From assembly GCF_947498515.1 (NCBI RefSeq), contig NZ_CANMKO010000004.1:124001-188000 (forward strand): DNA of 64,000 bases, read 5' to 3'. Of the stretch, positions 26,022-34,452 are shown one piece after another. Origin of the DNA: an uncultured Pelagimonas sp. (GTDB taxonomy: Bacteria > Pseudomonadota > Alphaproteobacteria > Rhodobacterales > Rhodobacteraceae). Numbering within the stretch: position 1 is the first letter of the stretch; each line of letters opens with the position of its first letter. The translations under genes were made by a program, and so were the position numbers. The notes beneath the pieces were generated by a model. It saw nothing but the letters and a program-made list of their open reading frames with translations. It ran no database searches and was not told the origin of the DNA.

Positions 26022-28571
26022 ATGAGTGCCACTAGGTCAAAGGCTGTCCATCGGCTCCGGCTTCCGATCCTTGGAACGTTGTTTGCGGTTGCTGGGTTCG
26101 CTGTCCTTTCGTGGTTCATCTATACCGAAGCCCTGCAAGAGCTTGAGACCCTGAAATTCGCCAAAACGGACAATGTCGAATGGTCGATGAGCCAGAGCGA
26201 GGTGGATTATCTCCGGTTTCTAGAAGCCTTGTCGATCACTCCAGAGACGGCCACGGCGCAAGAGCTTGCTGAAATCCGTCTGCGCTTTGACCTGTTTTTC
26301 TCACGTATTGATCTGTTTGAGCAAGGCGCGCTTTTTGCGGCGTTTCAAGACGACGCAAAACTTGGACCTCTCCTTGATACAATCGAGGGGCGTCTCGACG
26401 CGATGGTCGAACCTGTGGATGGACCTGATGTGGGGCTGATCCTTGCCTTACCAAACATTCAACAATCCGCCTTATCCATGCGGTCCGACGTTCGGGAACT
26501 GGCGCTTGAGGGTGTGGCCTTTTTCGCCCGTCAGTCCGATCAGGATCGCAATCAAAGCGCCGGAACATTGACGCACCTAGTATACTTGACGGGGGCCATG
26601 CTCTTTGTGATGGCGGTGCTGAGTTTCGGGCTGTTCTATTTCAATCGACAAACCCACCGTCAAAGCACCAAAGTCGCCCAAGCCAACTCTCGCCTTCAGG
26701 GCATCCTAGAGACGTCTCTAGACGGTGTTATCGTCACCAAAAACACCGGCGAAATCCTAACTTTGAACCCGGCAGCGGAACAGATGTTTGGGCATTTGGC
26801 GGAAGACGTCCGGGGGGTTCCTGTCGGCGATCTGATCGTTCCGGATCATTTGCGTCAGGCCCATCGCTCCGGCATGGCCCGCATGTTGGAAGGCGGCGAA
26901 AGACGTGTCATCGGACAAGGCCGCGTGCAACTAGAGGCCTGCCGTCAGGATGGATCAATTTTCCCGGTTGAAATGGCGCTCTCGGCGGTTAATGAAGATC
27001 AAGACGAGGTATTCGTTGCTTTTTTGCGCGACATGTCTCAGGCGCACGCCGATGAAAAAGAGCTGATAAAAGCCCGAGATCAAGCCTTGGCAGGGGAAAA
27101 AGCCAAAACCGATTTCCTAGCCGTCATGAGCCACGAAATTCGAACGCCGCTCAATGGGATATTGGGCACGCTACAGTTGATGGCGCGTGAACCTCTCACT
27201 CAGGCGCAGCAAAAGATGCGTCGCAATATGGATATCTCGGGCCAGTTACTGCTACGCCATGTGAACGCGGTGTTGGACATTGTCAGCGCAGAGGCCGGGA
27301 CCGTTTCGGTGCGAGAGGATGTGTTAAACCCCGGTGTATTGATTCAAAAAATTGTCGATGCTTTAGGTGGGGCCGCAGCGGAACGGGGCAATGTGATCGA
27401 ATGGTCGTGGAACGGTAGTGAAAAGGATTGGGTTCTTACCGACGCACATAAGCTCGAACAGATTTTGCTCAACCTTGTCGGCAATGCGATCAAATTTACC
27501 GGCGATGGCCGTATTGCGATAGGAGCCGCGATAGAAGCGACGGCCGATGGTTCCGAAACACTGAACCTGTCAGTTTGCGACACAGGGATCGGCATCTCCC
27601 AAGACCATTTGCCCAATGTGTTTGATGATTTTCAAACCTTTGATGCGTCGTTGGATCGCGCCACGCCTGGCTCTGGGCTTGGTCTTGGAATCGCGCGCCG
27701 ATTTGCCGAGGCGTTGGGAGGAAGCATCGCGGTCTCCAGCACCCTTGGCAAAGGCAGTCAGTTTGACGTGAGTTTGCCGGTGAAACGCGCCGTTGCCCCG
27801 GTCAAGGTTGAGAAAGATTCGAACCGCCAAGCGATTTTACCGCCAAAGATGAACATTCTGGTCGTCGATGACAATCAGATCAATCTGGACGTCATGGCCG
27901 CGATGCTAATACATGAAGGGCATGGAGTAACCTGCACCACCAGCGGGCTGGACGCGGTTCAGCAAGCGATGGCCAAGCGGTTTGATGTCATATTGATGGA
28001 TATCTCTATGCCGGGCATGGATGGTGTCACCGCCACGGCCCATATTCGTCAAGGCGGTGGGGAGTCATCCGATGTTCCAATATTGGCCGTTTCCGCCAAT
28101 GTGTTGCCCGATGACACGCGCTCTTATCTTGAAGCCGGGTTGTCCGGCGTTCTTGGCAAACCTTTGACATTTGAGGCTCTGCAAAACGCGTTATTGGCGG
28201 CAAATGGATCAAGCGCCCCCTTGGCTCATTCCAACGAACTCCTTGATCAGCGCCAGCTAGATCAAATGCGCAAGACTTTGGACAAAACCGCGTTAAAAAC
28301 CCTGTTTACAAGGATGATGTCCGACGCAGATAAATTGATCGCGGATTTGGGGCCTGATGCCGATTTACCCGCAACCGCTGTCTTGGCGCATAACGTTGCC
28401 GGAAGTGCCGCGATGTTCGGAGCGCAGCAGTTCCACTTGCATCTCAACGACATCGAAAAACTCTGTTTAGCAGGCGAGCGAGACGCCTTCACCCGTAGCT
28501 TGCCCGCGCTTGGAGAGTGTTGGCGTGACAGTCGTGCGGCGCTAGAAACTTGGCGCGCAACGTTCATTTGA
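26022..28571 (+). CDS. Hybrid sensor histidine kinase with PAS, receiver and phosphotransfer domains
   Basis: 849 residues. Membrane segments near 15-33 and 187-208 flank a periplasmic sensor region. A PAS domain lies at about 222-335, then the HisKA domain with His371 in SHEIRTPLNG, and an ATPase domain with N-box LVGNAIKF and G-box DTGIGIS. The receiver starts at about 610 (ILVVDDNQINLDV) with Asp660 in LMDISMPG. The C-terminal Hpt domain has His790 in AHNVAGSAAMFG. This is the full unorthodox phosphorelay layout. The sensor region resembles those paired with the small molybdopterin-fold protein encoded just upstream. A likely output is the LuxR-type regulator at 23.1 kb. Confidence 0.93.
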   Translation: MSATRSKAVHRLRLPILGTLFAVAGFAVLSWFIYTEALQELETLKFAKTDNVEWSMSQSEVDYLRFLEALSITPETATAQELAEIRLRFDLFFSRIDLFEQGALFAAFQDDAKLGPLLDTIEGRLDAMVEPVDGPDVGLILALPNIQQSALSMRSDVRELALEGVAFFARQSDQDRNQSAGTLTHLVYLTGAMLFVMAVLSFGLFYFNRQTHRQSTKVAQANSRLQGILETSLDGVIVTKNTGEILTLNPAAEQMFGHLAEDVRGVPVGDLIVPDHLRQAHRSGMARMLEGGERRVIGQGRVQLEACRQDGSIFPVEMALSAVNEDQDEVFVAFLRDMSQAHADEKELIKARDQALAGEKAKTDFLAVMSHEIRTPLNGILGTLQLMAREPLTQAQQKMRRNMDISGQLLLRHVNAVLDIVSAEAGTVSVREDVLNPGVLIQKIVDALGGAAAERGNVIEWSWNGSEKDWVLTDAHKLEQILLNLVGNAIKFTGDGRIAIGAAIEATADGSETLNLSVCDTGIGISQDHLPNVFDDFQTFDASLDRATPGSGLGLGIARRFAEALGGSIAVSSTLGKGSQFDVSLPVKRAVAPVKVEKDSNRQAILPPKMNILVVDDNQINLDVMAAMLIHEGHGVTCTTSGLDAVQQAMAKRFDVILMDISMPGMDGVTATAHIRQGGGESSDVPILAVSANVLPDDTRSYLEAGLSGVLGKPLTFEALQNALLAANGSSAPLAHSNELLDQRQLDQMRKTLDKTALKTLFTRMMSDADKLIADLGPDADLPATAVLAHNVAGSAAMFGAQQFHLHLNDIEKLCLAGERDAFTRSLPALGECWRDSRAALETWRATFI

Positions 28572-29787
28572 GAACCAGCGCCGCCGCGCCAACAACCGTT
28601 GTGACCCGCCCGATGTCCGCGATGTTAGTCACCGTGCTGTCATAACAGGCAATGGCATCGCCGGGCAAGACATAGGGATCGTAATCGTCCCGGTCTGCCC
28701 GGCGCAACAACCGTTCGATATTGCGCTCAATCACAACGGACACCTGCGTCACGGGATTGCGGGAAAACAGCACGGCATGACGGTTGGCATTGGTGAGCTT
28801 CACGCCGCCGACGCAATTGGTATCAACGACAGCTTGTAGGAAACGCGCACCGTAGGGCACCTCGCGTACCGACCGGCCGATGGCGGATTCCGCGTTGCCG
28901 GTGGCGGGTTGCGTTAAGTTCGACATGTATAGCGTCACACCCGGCGGGCTAATTGGGCTTGGGCGCATCAGGTCGTCTTGGAAGCACTGGCGGCTTTTCA
29001 CGACTATCCTATCCCCGCTCAACAACATGATGTCGGTCGGGTCACTGCCATCAAAAATGCCCCGCAAATCCATCCGATAGATTTGCCCGGCACGGTGCAG
29101 TTCGACCGAAGATAGGTCTGCGTCAGGGCGTACACCGCCCGCGGCCCGCAAAGCCACCGAGAGATTTCGCTCTTCTGTTGAGGCCCCAATCGCGCCCTGC
29201 CGGATCCGATCCGCTTGATCGCCGGAAACCGCCCCGATCCGAACCGCATGGGGTTCAAAAACCGCCCCAGTTACGCCAACACTCACATCCGCAAAATCCA
29301 AGATGCGCAGCGATAGCTGGGGCGCGGTGCCATAGTGGCCGGCCGTGACCAAGGCCTGCCGTATCGCGCGCTCCACCTCCCGTGTGCTTTTGCCCTGCGC
29401 TGGAACAGGGGGCATATGCGGTATGGTCAGATCGCCCTCTCGGGACACGACATAATCACCGCTAAAGGTGTCATCGCCTTCGACCACCAGTTGCACAAGA
29501 TCGTTTCGGGTGAGCTTTTCACCCAAAAGCGGGCTGAGCGCAGGCGCGGACCATTTGCCAATCGTGTCATCTATGCTGCCCCCAATCGGCGGCAAGCAGG
29601 GTGTTTCATTCATCTCCTGCGCCTCTAAATACCGCGATTTGGCGGTGGCCGGTTTGCGGTACTGTGCCTGATAGGCTTGTCCTTCGGCGACTGGTTCAAT
29701 GTTCTCAGGCGTTTTTAGACTGGCGCAGCCGGGAAGCAGCGCCAAAGCAAGGGTTGAGACAATCGTTATCGGTAAAATACGGGGCAT
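28564..29787 (-). CDS. Wza-like polysaccharide export lipoprotein
   Basis: 407 residues. A type II signal peptide ends in LLPGC, so Cys21 is lipidated. The PES domain is visible near residues 95-180 (NDLVQLVVEGDDTFSGDYVVSREG is its start, with PHMPPVPAQGKS and LRILDFADVSVGVTG), and a soluble-ligand-binding beta-grasp region follows (GGVRPDADLSSVELHRAG). It forms the outer-membrane channel for exopolysaccharide. AAGGATG lies 7 bases before the ATG at 29787; the longer frame to 29892 does not fit. Its 3' end overlaps the convergent kinase gene by 8 bases. Confidence 0.85.
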   Translation of the reverse strand: MPRILPITIVSTLALALLPGCASLKTPENIEPVAEGQAYQAQYRKPATAKSRYLEAQEMNETPCLPPIGGSIDDTIGKWSAPALSPLLGEKLTRNDLVQLVVEGDDTFSGDYVVSREGDLTIPHMPPVPAQGKSTREVERAIRQALVTAGHYGTAPQLSLRILDFADVSVGVTGAVFEPHAVRIGAVSGDQADRIRQGAIGASTEERNLSVALRAAGGVRPDADLSSVELHRAGQIYRMDLRGIFDGSDPTDIMLLSGDRIVVKSRQCFQDDLMRPSPISPPGVTLYMSNLTQPATGNAESAIGRSVREVPYGARFLQAVVDTNCVGGVKLTNANRHAVLFSRNPVTQVSVVIERNIERLLRRADRDDYDPYVLPGDAIACYDSTVTNIADIGRVTTVVGAAALVLK

Positions 29788-29976
29788 GGATACATCCTTT
29801 TGGGCTTGCTTCAGGTTAGTGCCAATCCCCCCAACCACGCGAGATGGGGATCGGGATGGCAATGCAATCCCAATGGATAGGGGGACACCCATTTTTGTTC
29901 TGGCCTGATCCCGAGGGGATGAAGACGGCTATTTTTCAACGGGTTAAAAAGGGGCACCATCAGATCGGAGCACCCC

Positions 29977-31215
29977 ATGAAGCAACACACTCACGGACAG
30001 GATCGCGGATTTATCCCCGACTTCCTCGCTTTTGGTGCCTCCGAGATCACGGCCAAGGTCTCGCGTATTTTGGTCGTGATCGCTGTCGCCCGCAGTATGG
30101 ATGCCGCTCAAATTGGCGTGGCTGCTGCGGCCCTCGCTGCGGGCGACATTCTTAAAGCACTAAGTGAAAACGGTGTCGGCCAACGCATCATCGCCGCCCC
30201 GCAGGCGGAGCTTGAAGCGACGTGCAACCGGGCCCAGTCACTCTTTCGGCTTTGGTGTTTTGGTCTAACGGGTTTTCAATGGGCCATCGCCGCAGGGCTG
30301 TTTGCCCTTGGGGCGCAAGAGCTGGGCATTTTGCTCGCGATATTGGCTGTGGAATACCTCTTTATGCCTGCTGGCTTGGTTCAGGCCGCCCTGGCTATGC
30401 GCGAAGGCAAATTGCAGCAAACGGCCATCATCGCCGGTGGACAGATCGTTGGGGCCAATCTGGCGACCACTGTGCTTGCCGTTCTTTGGCCGTCACCTTT
30501 GGCTTTGGTCTTGCCCCGCCTTGTCGCCGCTCCGATTTGGTTGATCTGTATGCGTCGCCTGCGCCCCTGGACGTCAAAACCAACCGTCGGAGCCGCCCCG
30601 ATATCGCCATTTTTGCGGTTTGGCAGTGCCGTTATAGGCATCGAATTGGTCAAGGTACTGCGTGTGCAAGCGGACAAACTGATTGTCGGTCTTTTGCTCG
30701 GGGCCGAAGCCCTTGGGCTATACTTCATGGCGTTCAATGCTGGTCTTAGCCTTGCAACATCCGTGACGCAGGCATTTTCCGTCGCCTTGTTTCCACATCT
30801 CTGCACGGCACCAAACCGGTCTGTCGCTTTGCGCCACAGCTTGATCGTTTCAATCTGTGTCGTCTCTCCCTTTGTGTTGGCGCAATCCCTGCTGGCCCCG
30901 GTCTATGTCCCGCTATTGCTCGGCGATGGGTGGGAGGCGGTGATCGAACCGGTGTCGATCCTCTGCCTCGCTGCCATTCCCGGTCTTATCTGGACAGGTT
31001 GCGCGGGCCTGTTACGCGCCAACAGTCGCCCGCAAGACGAGTTGAAGGTGGGTGCAATACTGGCACTGGCGCTCGGGATCAGCACGGTTGTGACCGCCCC
31101 CTATGGCCTCACCACTATGGCGTGGAGTTACCTCGCGGTGAGCACACTCATCATGACAGGGTTCGCAGCCCCCATCCTGCTTGACGCGTTTTCCCAAAAA
31201 CCAAACGAGGTCTAA
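29977..31215 (+). CDS. Wzx-like polysaccharide flippase
   Basis: 412 residues with about 12 hydrophobic segments, starting after a soluble basic tail. FGASEITAKVSRILVVIAVARSM is the usual first helix of the polysaccharide transporter (PST/MATE-fold) family, and VLRVQADKLIVGLLLGAEALGLYFMAFN is the conserved central motif. It would flip lipid-linked repeat units across the inner membrane. Three glycosyltransferase genes follow with spacing of 2 to 24 bases. The order of export, flippase and transferase genes supports a Wzx/Wzy-type EPS pathway. Confidence 0.85.
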   Translation: MKQHTHGQDRGFIPDFLAFGASEITAKVSRILVVIAVARSMDAAQIGVAAAALAAGDILKALSENGVGQRIIAAPQAELEATCNRAQSLFRLWCFGLTGFQWAIAAGLFALGAQELGILLAILAVEYLFMPAGLVQAALAMREGKLQQTAIIAGGQIVGANLATTVLAVLWPSPLALVLPRLVAAPIWLICMRRLRPWTSKPTVGAAPISPFLRFGSAVIGIELVKVLRVQADKLIVGLLLGAEALGLYFMAFNAGLSLATSVTQAFSVALFPHLCTAPNRSVALRHSLIVSICVVSPFVLAQSLLAPVYVPLLLGDGWEAVIEPVSILCLAAIPGLIWTGCAGLLRANSRPQDELKVGAILALALGISTVVTAPYGLTTMAWSYLAVSTLIMTGFAAPILLDAFSQKPNEV

Positions 31216-31217
31216 CA

Positions 31218-32138
31218 ATGCCAAGGTTTTCAATTGTCATTCCCTGCTTCAACGCGGCCTCAACATTGGCCGAAACGCTGAACAGCATAACGGCACAAGT
31301 CTTCACAGACTGGGAAGCGCTTTGCGTTGATGACGGGTCGTGCGACGGAACCCGTGAGCTGGTCGAGGACTATCAAAACCGTGACCCGCGCATCCAACTT
31401 TTGCGCAATCCGGGCAAAGGCCCGAGCGCAGCACGTAATTTTGGAGCCTTGACGGCGGCACGCGGCGACATCCTTTGTTTTTGCGATGCGGATGACATTT
31501 GGACACCAGACAAACTTGGGCAATTAGATCACCAGTTTCGCTTGCATGACCTTGACGGCATCTATGCGAAAGTCGGTTTCTTTCGAACCGCCCCCGGTGA
31601 CGGGTACAGGCGATCAACGGTAAAACCATCCGCGCTGACAATCACGGATATGCTGTCGGAAAATCCGGTTTGCACATTGTCAAACCTCAGCCTGCGCAAA
31701 TCTTGTTTTGACGCAATCGGCGGGTTTGATCCGGGCTTTGTTCACAACGAAGACCTTGATCTTTTGGTGCGCCTTTTGGGCGCTGGAGCGGTGATCCTCG
31801 GCACGGATGTTCTGCAGGTTTGGTATCGCTGTTCTCCTGACGGATTGTCATCGGACCTTGAGGAAATGGAACGAAGTCGACGTGCGATCCTAGAGCGCGC
31901 CCGAACCTTTGGTGTGCAAAGTGATGCCAAAGCAGAGGCGGCTTATCTGCGCTATCTTGCGCGGCGCTCCTTGCGGCTAAAATCCCATCGGTTTCAGGCA
32001 CTGGCGCTGACCCTGCGGGGTATCAACCATAGCCCATCCGGTTTTTTCGACCCCTTGCATCGCGGAGCCGGAACCGCAGCGGCGTCTATCGTTGCATTGG
32101 CTCTTCCTCAGACGCTTCGCAGCACTCTGTTTTCCTAA
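31218..32138 (+). CDS. Family 2 glycosyltransferase
   Basis: 306 residues. The GT-A fold is visible: FSIVIPCFNAASTLAETLNSI, VDDGSCDGTRELVEDY and FCDADDIWTPDKL, whose Asp-Ala-Asp binds the metal and sugar nucleotide. GGFDPGFVHNEDLDLLVRLL supplies the acceptor-side acidic residue. The start is two bases after the flippase stop. It resembles the next gene in its first 120 residues, so the two probably arose by duplication. Sugar unknown. Confidence 0.9.
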   Translation: MPRFSIVIPCFNAASTLAETLNSITAQVFTDWEALCVDDGSCDGTRELVEDYQNRDPRIQLLRNPGKGPSAARNFGALTAARGDILCFCDADDIWTPDKLGQLDHQFRLHDLDGIYAKVGFFRTAPGDGYRRSTVKPSALTITDMLSENPVCTLSNLSLRKSCFDAIGGFDPGFVHNEDLDLLVRLLGAGAVILGTDVLQVWYRCSPDGLSSDLEEMERSRRAILERARTFGVQSDAKAEAAYLRYLARRSLRLKSHRFQALALTLRGINHSPSGFFDPLHRGAGTAAASIVALALPQTLRSTLFS

Positions 32139-32162
32139 TCCCATCCCGAAAGGATCTGCCAA

Positions 32163-33149
32163 ATGCCCACCGCAAGCATCGTCGTCCCCGCCTATAACGC
32201 CACCCGAACCTTGCCAGAGACCCTGCGCTCGTTGCTGTGTCAAACGTACCGAGATTTCGAAATAATTGTTGTCGACGATGGTTCGACCGATCAGACAGCC
32301 CAAATAGCGGAGCAGTTTCCAAACGATCCACGGCTCAGAATAGTCCGTCAAACCAACCGGGGGCTAGCAGGCGCGCGCAACTCTGGCATCGCGGCGGCAC
32401 GTGGCGCGTATGTTGGGTTTTGCGATGCCGATGACCTTTGGGTGCCGCACAAGCTTGATGTTCACATAAGGCACCTAGATGCCAACCCGGATGTGGCGCT
32501 GAGCTATTCAGGTTCTAAGCTTATTGATGAAGACGGCGCGCCGCTTGGTATTGTCCAAAAACCACGACGGCGGGGGGTGACACCGGCGCATGTGTTTAAA
32601 CGCAACCCTATTGGCAACGGCTCCGCCGTTGTGGCGCGGCGTGTTGCGCTAACCGACATCGCTTACCGACCACATTTTGAAACCGAACGGGATTGGGTTT
32701 TTGACGAAACATTTCGCCAGTCGGAAGACATCGAATGCTGGCTGCGCATGATGTTGACCACTGATTGGCAGATCGAAGGCGTGGCGCAGCTTTTGACCGA
32801 ATACCGCATCAGCAGCCACGGCCTATCGGCTTCTATTGATCAGCAATTGGACGCGTGGGAACGCATGGTCACGAAATTGACTGATCTGAACCCAGAGTTT
32901 TTTGACACCCATGCCAGTGCCGCCAGAGCCTATCAATATCGCTATCTCGCCCGTCGCGCGATTAGCCTAAACCTCGGGCGGCGTGCTCATGACTTTGCGT
33001 GGCAATCGCTTCTGATGTCGCGCAAGCCGCTGACCGAAGAGCCGGTCAAAACACTTTCAACCCTTGCCGCTGCCGAAGTCCTCAAGCGCACTGGTGCTTT
33101 GCGCATTCGGCAGGCCATGGCGGCCTTAACCGCGATCAAACGTTTCTAA
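32163..33149 (+). CDS. Family 2 glycosyltransferase
   Basis: 328 residues with ASIVVPAYNATRTLPETLRSL, VDDGSTDQTAQIAEQF and FCDADDLWVPHKLD (metal-binding Asp-Ala-Asp), then QSEDIECWLRMM as the catalytic-acid region. It follows its paralogue by 24 bases and AAAGGAT lies before the ATG. It probably adds one of the sugars of the EPS repeat unit. Confidence 0.9.
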   Translation: MPTASIVVPAYNATRTLPETLRSLLCQTYRDFEIIVVDDGSTDQTAQIAEQFPNDPRLRIVRQTNRGLAGARNSGIAAARGAYVGFCDADDLWVPHKLDVHIRHLDANPDVALSYSGSKLIDEDGAPLGIVQKPRRRGVTPAHVFKRNPIGNGSAVVARRVALTDIAYRPHFETERDWVFDETFRQSEDIECWLRMMLTTDWQIEGVAQLLTEYRISSHGLSASIDQQLDAWERMVTKLTDLNPEFFDTHASAARAYQYRYLARRAISLNLGRRAHDFAWQSLLMSRKPLTEEPVKTLSTLAAAEVLKRTGALRIRQAMAALTAIKRF

Positions 33150-33170
33150 ATCCAACTTCAGGAGGCCGTG

Positions 33171-34145
33171 ATGAAAACTGCCATTCATTTGATTGATGAT
33201 CGCACACCGGGTGGTGTGATGCGTATGGTGTCATTTCTAACCAGCTCACCAGACCCGACCTGCCACCATAGCTTATTGGATTTCCAAGACTGGCGGCGCA
33301 TCTACCCAAGCCCTGATATTATCGTGTCGCATCTCGCAGTAAGTTGGCGTAACTTGCCGACGTTTTTGGCCATGCGTGCGCGGTTTCCGAGCGCTCGGTT
33401 GATCCATGTTGAGCACAGTTACACGCAATCCTTCACTGCGATGAACGTGGCAAACCGCGGGCGTTTCTTTACCCTATTACAAACAAGCTATTCCTTGTTC
33501 GATAGCGTTATTTGTGTGAGCGAGGCCCAAACCACGTGGATGCGTAGCCGCAATCTGGTGGCATCGCATGCGTTGGAAACGTGCAATAGCATTGTCGATT
33601 TCACCTCTTTTTCCGATGTACCCCCGGCTGGACCACGGCCAAAACGATTGGGATTGGTCGGGCGACTGGATCGGCAAAAGGGCTTCGACATCGCAATCAA
33701 GGCGTTTAGAAACCTCGAGGATCGGGACTTGGAGCTAAAAGTCTTTGGCAACGGCCCGCAGGAACAACAGCTTAAACAATTGGCGCTGGGCGACACGCGT
33801 ATTAAGTTCCTCGGATACTCATCAACCTCACATGACATTTACGCTCAAGTCGACGCTGTCCTAATGCCGTCAAGATGGGAAGCGTTTGGTCTGGTGGCAG
33901 CAGAAGCATTTGCGGCAGGCCGCCCAGTTTTGGCAGCAAATGTAGATGCGCTAAAGGATCCAAACAGAAAAGGTATCACTTTGGTCCGCGGTCATGGGAC
34001 AGGTGTTTGGGTGAATGGGCTTAAAACATTTTGTGAAAATCGGTTCAGCTTGGCCCCGATTTGCCACAGCGACGCAGAGGTCTGGAAGAAAAAAATGTTG
34101 GGCAAGTGGCACGATAATCTAGCTGGAACGTACAGCTCAGCTTGA
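33171..34145 (+). CDS. Family 4 (GT-B) glycosyltransferase
   Basis: 324 residues. The C-terminal half carries the GT-B nucleotide-sugar site: RLGLVGRLDRQKGFDIAIKAF, LKVFGNGPQEQQLKQLA, IKFLGYSSTSHDIYAQVDAVLMPSRWEAFGLVAAEAFAAGRPVLA-type motifs, with the conserved Glu in WEAFGLVAAEA. The N-terminal domain is short. ATG at 33171 is preferred over GTG at 33168 because AGGAGG is better spaced. It is last in the transferase operon. Confidence 0.88.
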   Translation: MKTAIHLIDDRTPGGVMRMVSFLTSSPDPTCHHSLLDFQDWRRIYPSPDIIVSHLAVSWRNLPTFLAMRARFPSARLIHVEHSYTQSFTAMNVANRGRFFTLLQTSYSLFDSVICVSEAQTTWMRSRNLVASHALETCNSIVDFTSFSDVPPAGPRPKRLGLVGRLDRQKGFDIAIKAFRNLEDRDLELKVFGNGPQEQQLKQLALGDTRIKFLGYSSTSHDIYAQVDAVLMPSRWEAFGLVAAEAFAAGRPVLAANVDALKDPNRKGITLVRGHGTGVWVNGLKTFCENRFSLAPICHSDAEVWKKKMLGKWHDNLAGTYSSA

Positions 34146-34452
34146 GGGGCAGTGACGACGTTTGATACATGGTGTGTCTGCGGTCGGAGCTCGGTGGCTC
34201 AACATAAAATCTGAATAGTGCCTCTGCCTGATTGGAGAGCCCCAAAGGGAGGTCCGGATTGAGGGCTCGTGCCTGATCGGCCTTCGTAGCATCAAATATC
34301 AAAACGCATAAGCCGGACCCTTGGCAAAAAACCCGCCTAGGTTGGGCAACGCATTCAAAAAACAAGTTTATTTTGCAAAGCTTTGGCGTTCTACTACGCG
34401 TTGAACCTTTCAACGTGAGGGCGAGAGCATCCAGAACCCTGAACATAATTTT
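34146..34452. other. Intergenic region, no gene seen
   Basis: No product-like frame. It separates the EPS transferase genes from the GGDEF-EAL gene and must contain that gene's promoter, but I see no clear consensus. Confidence 0.4.
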
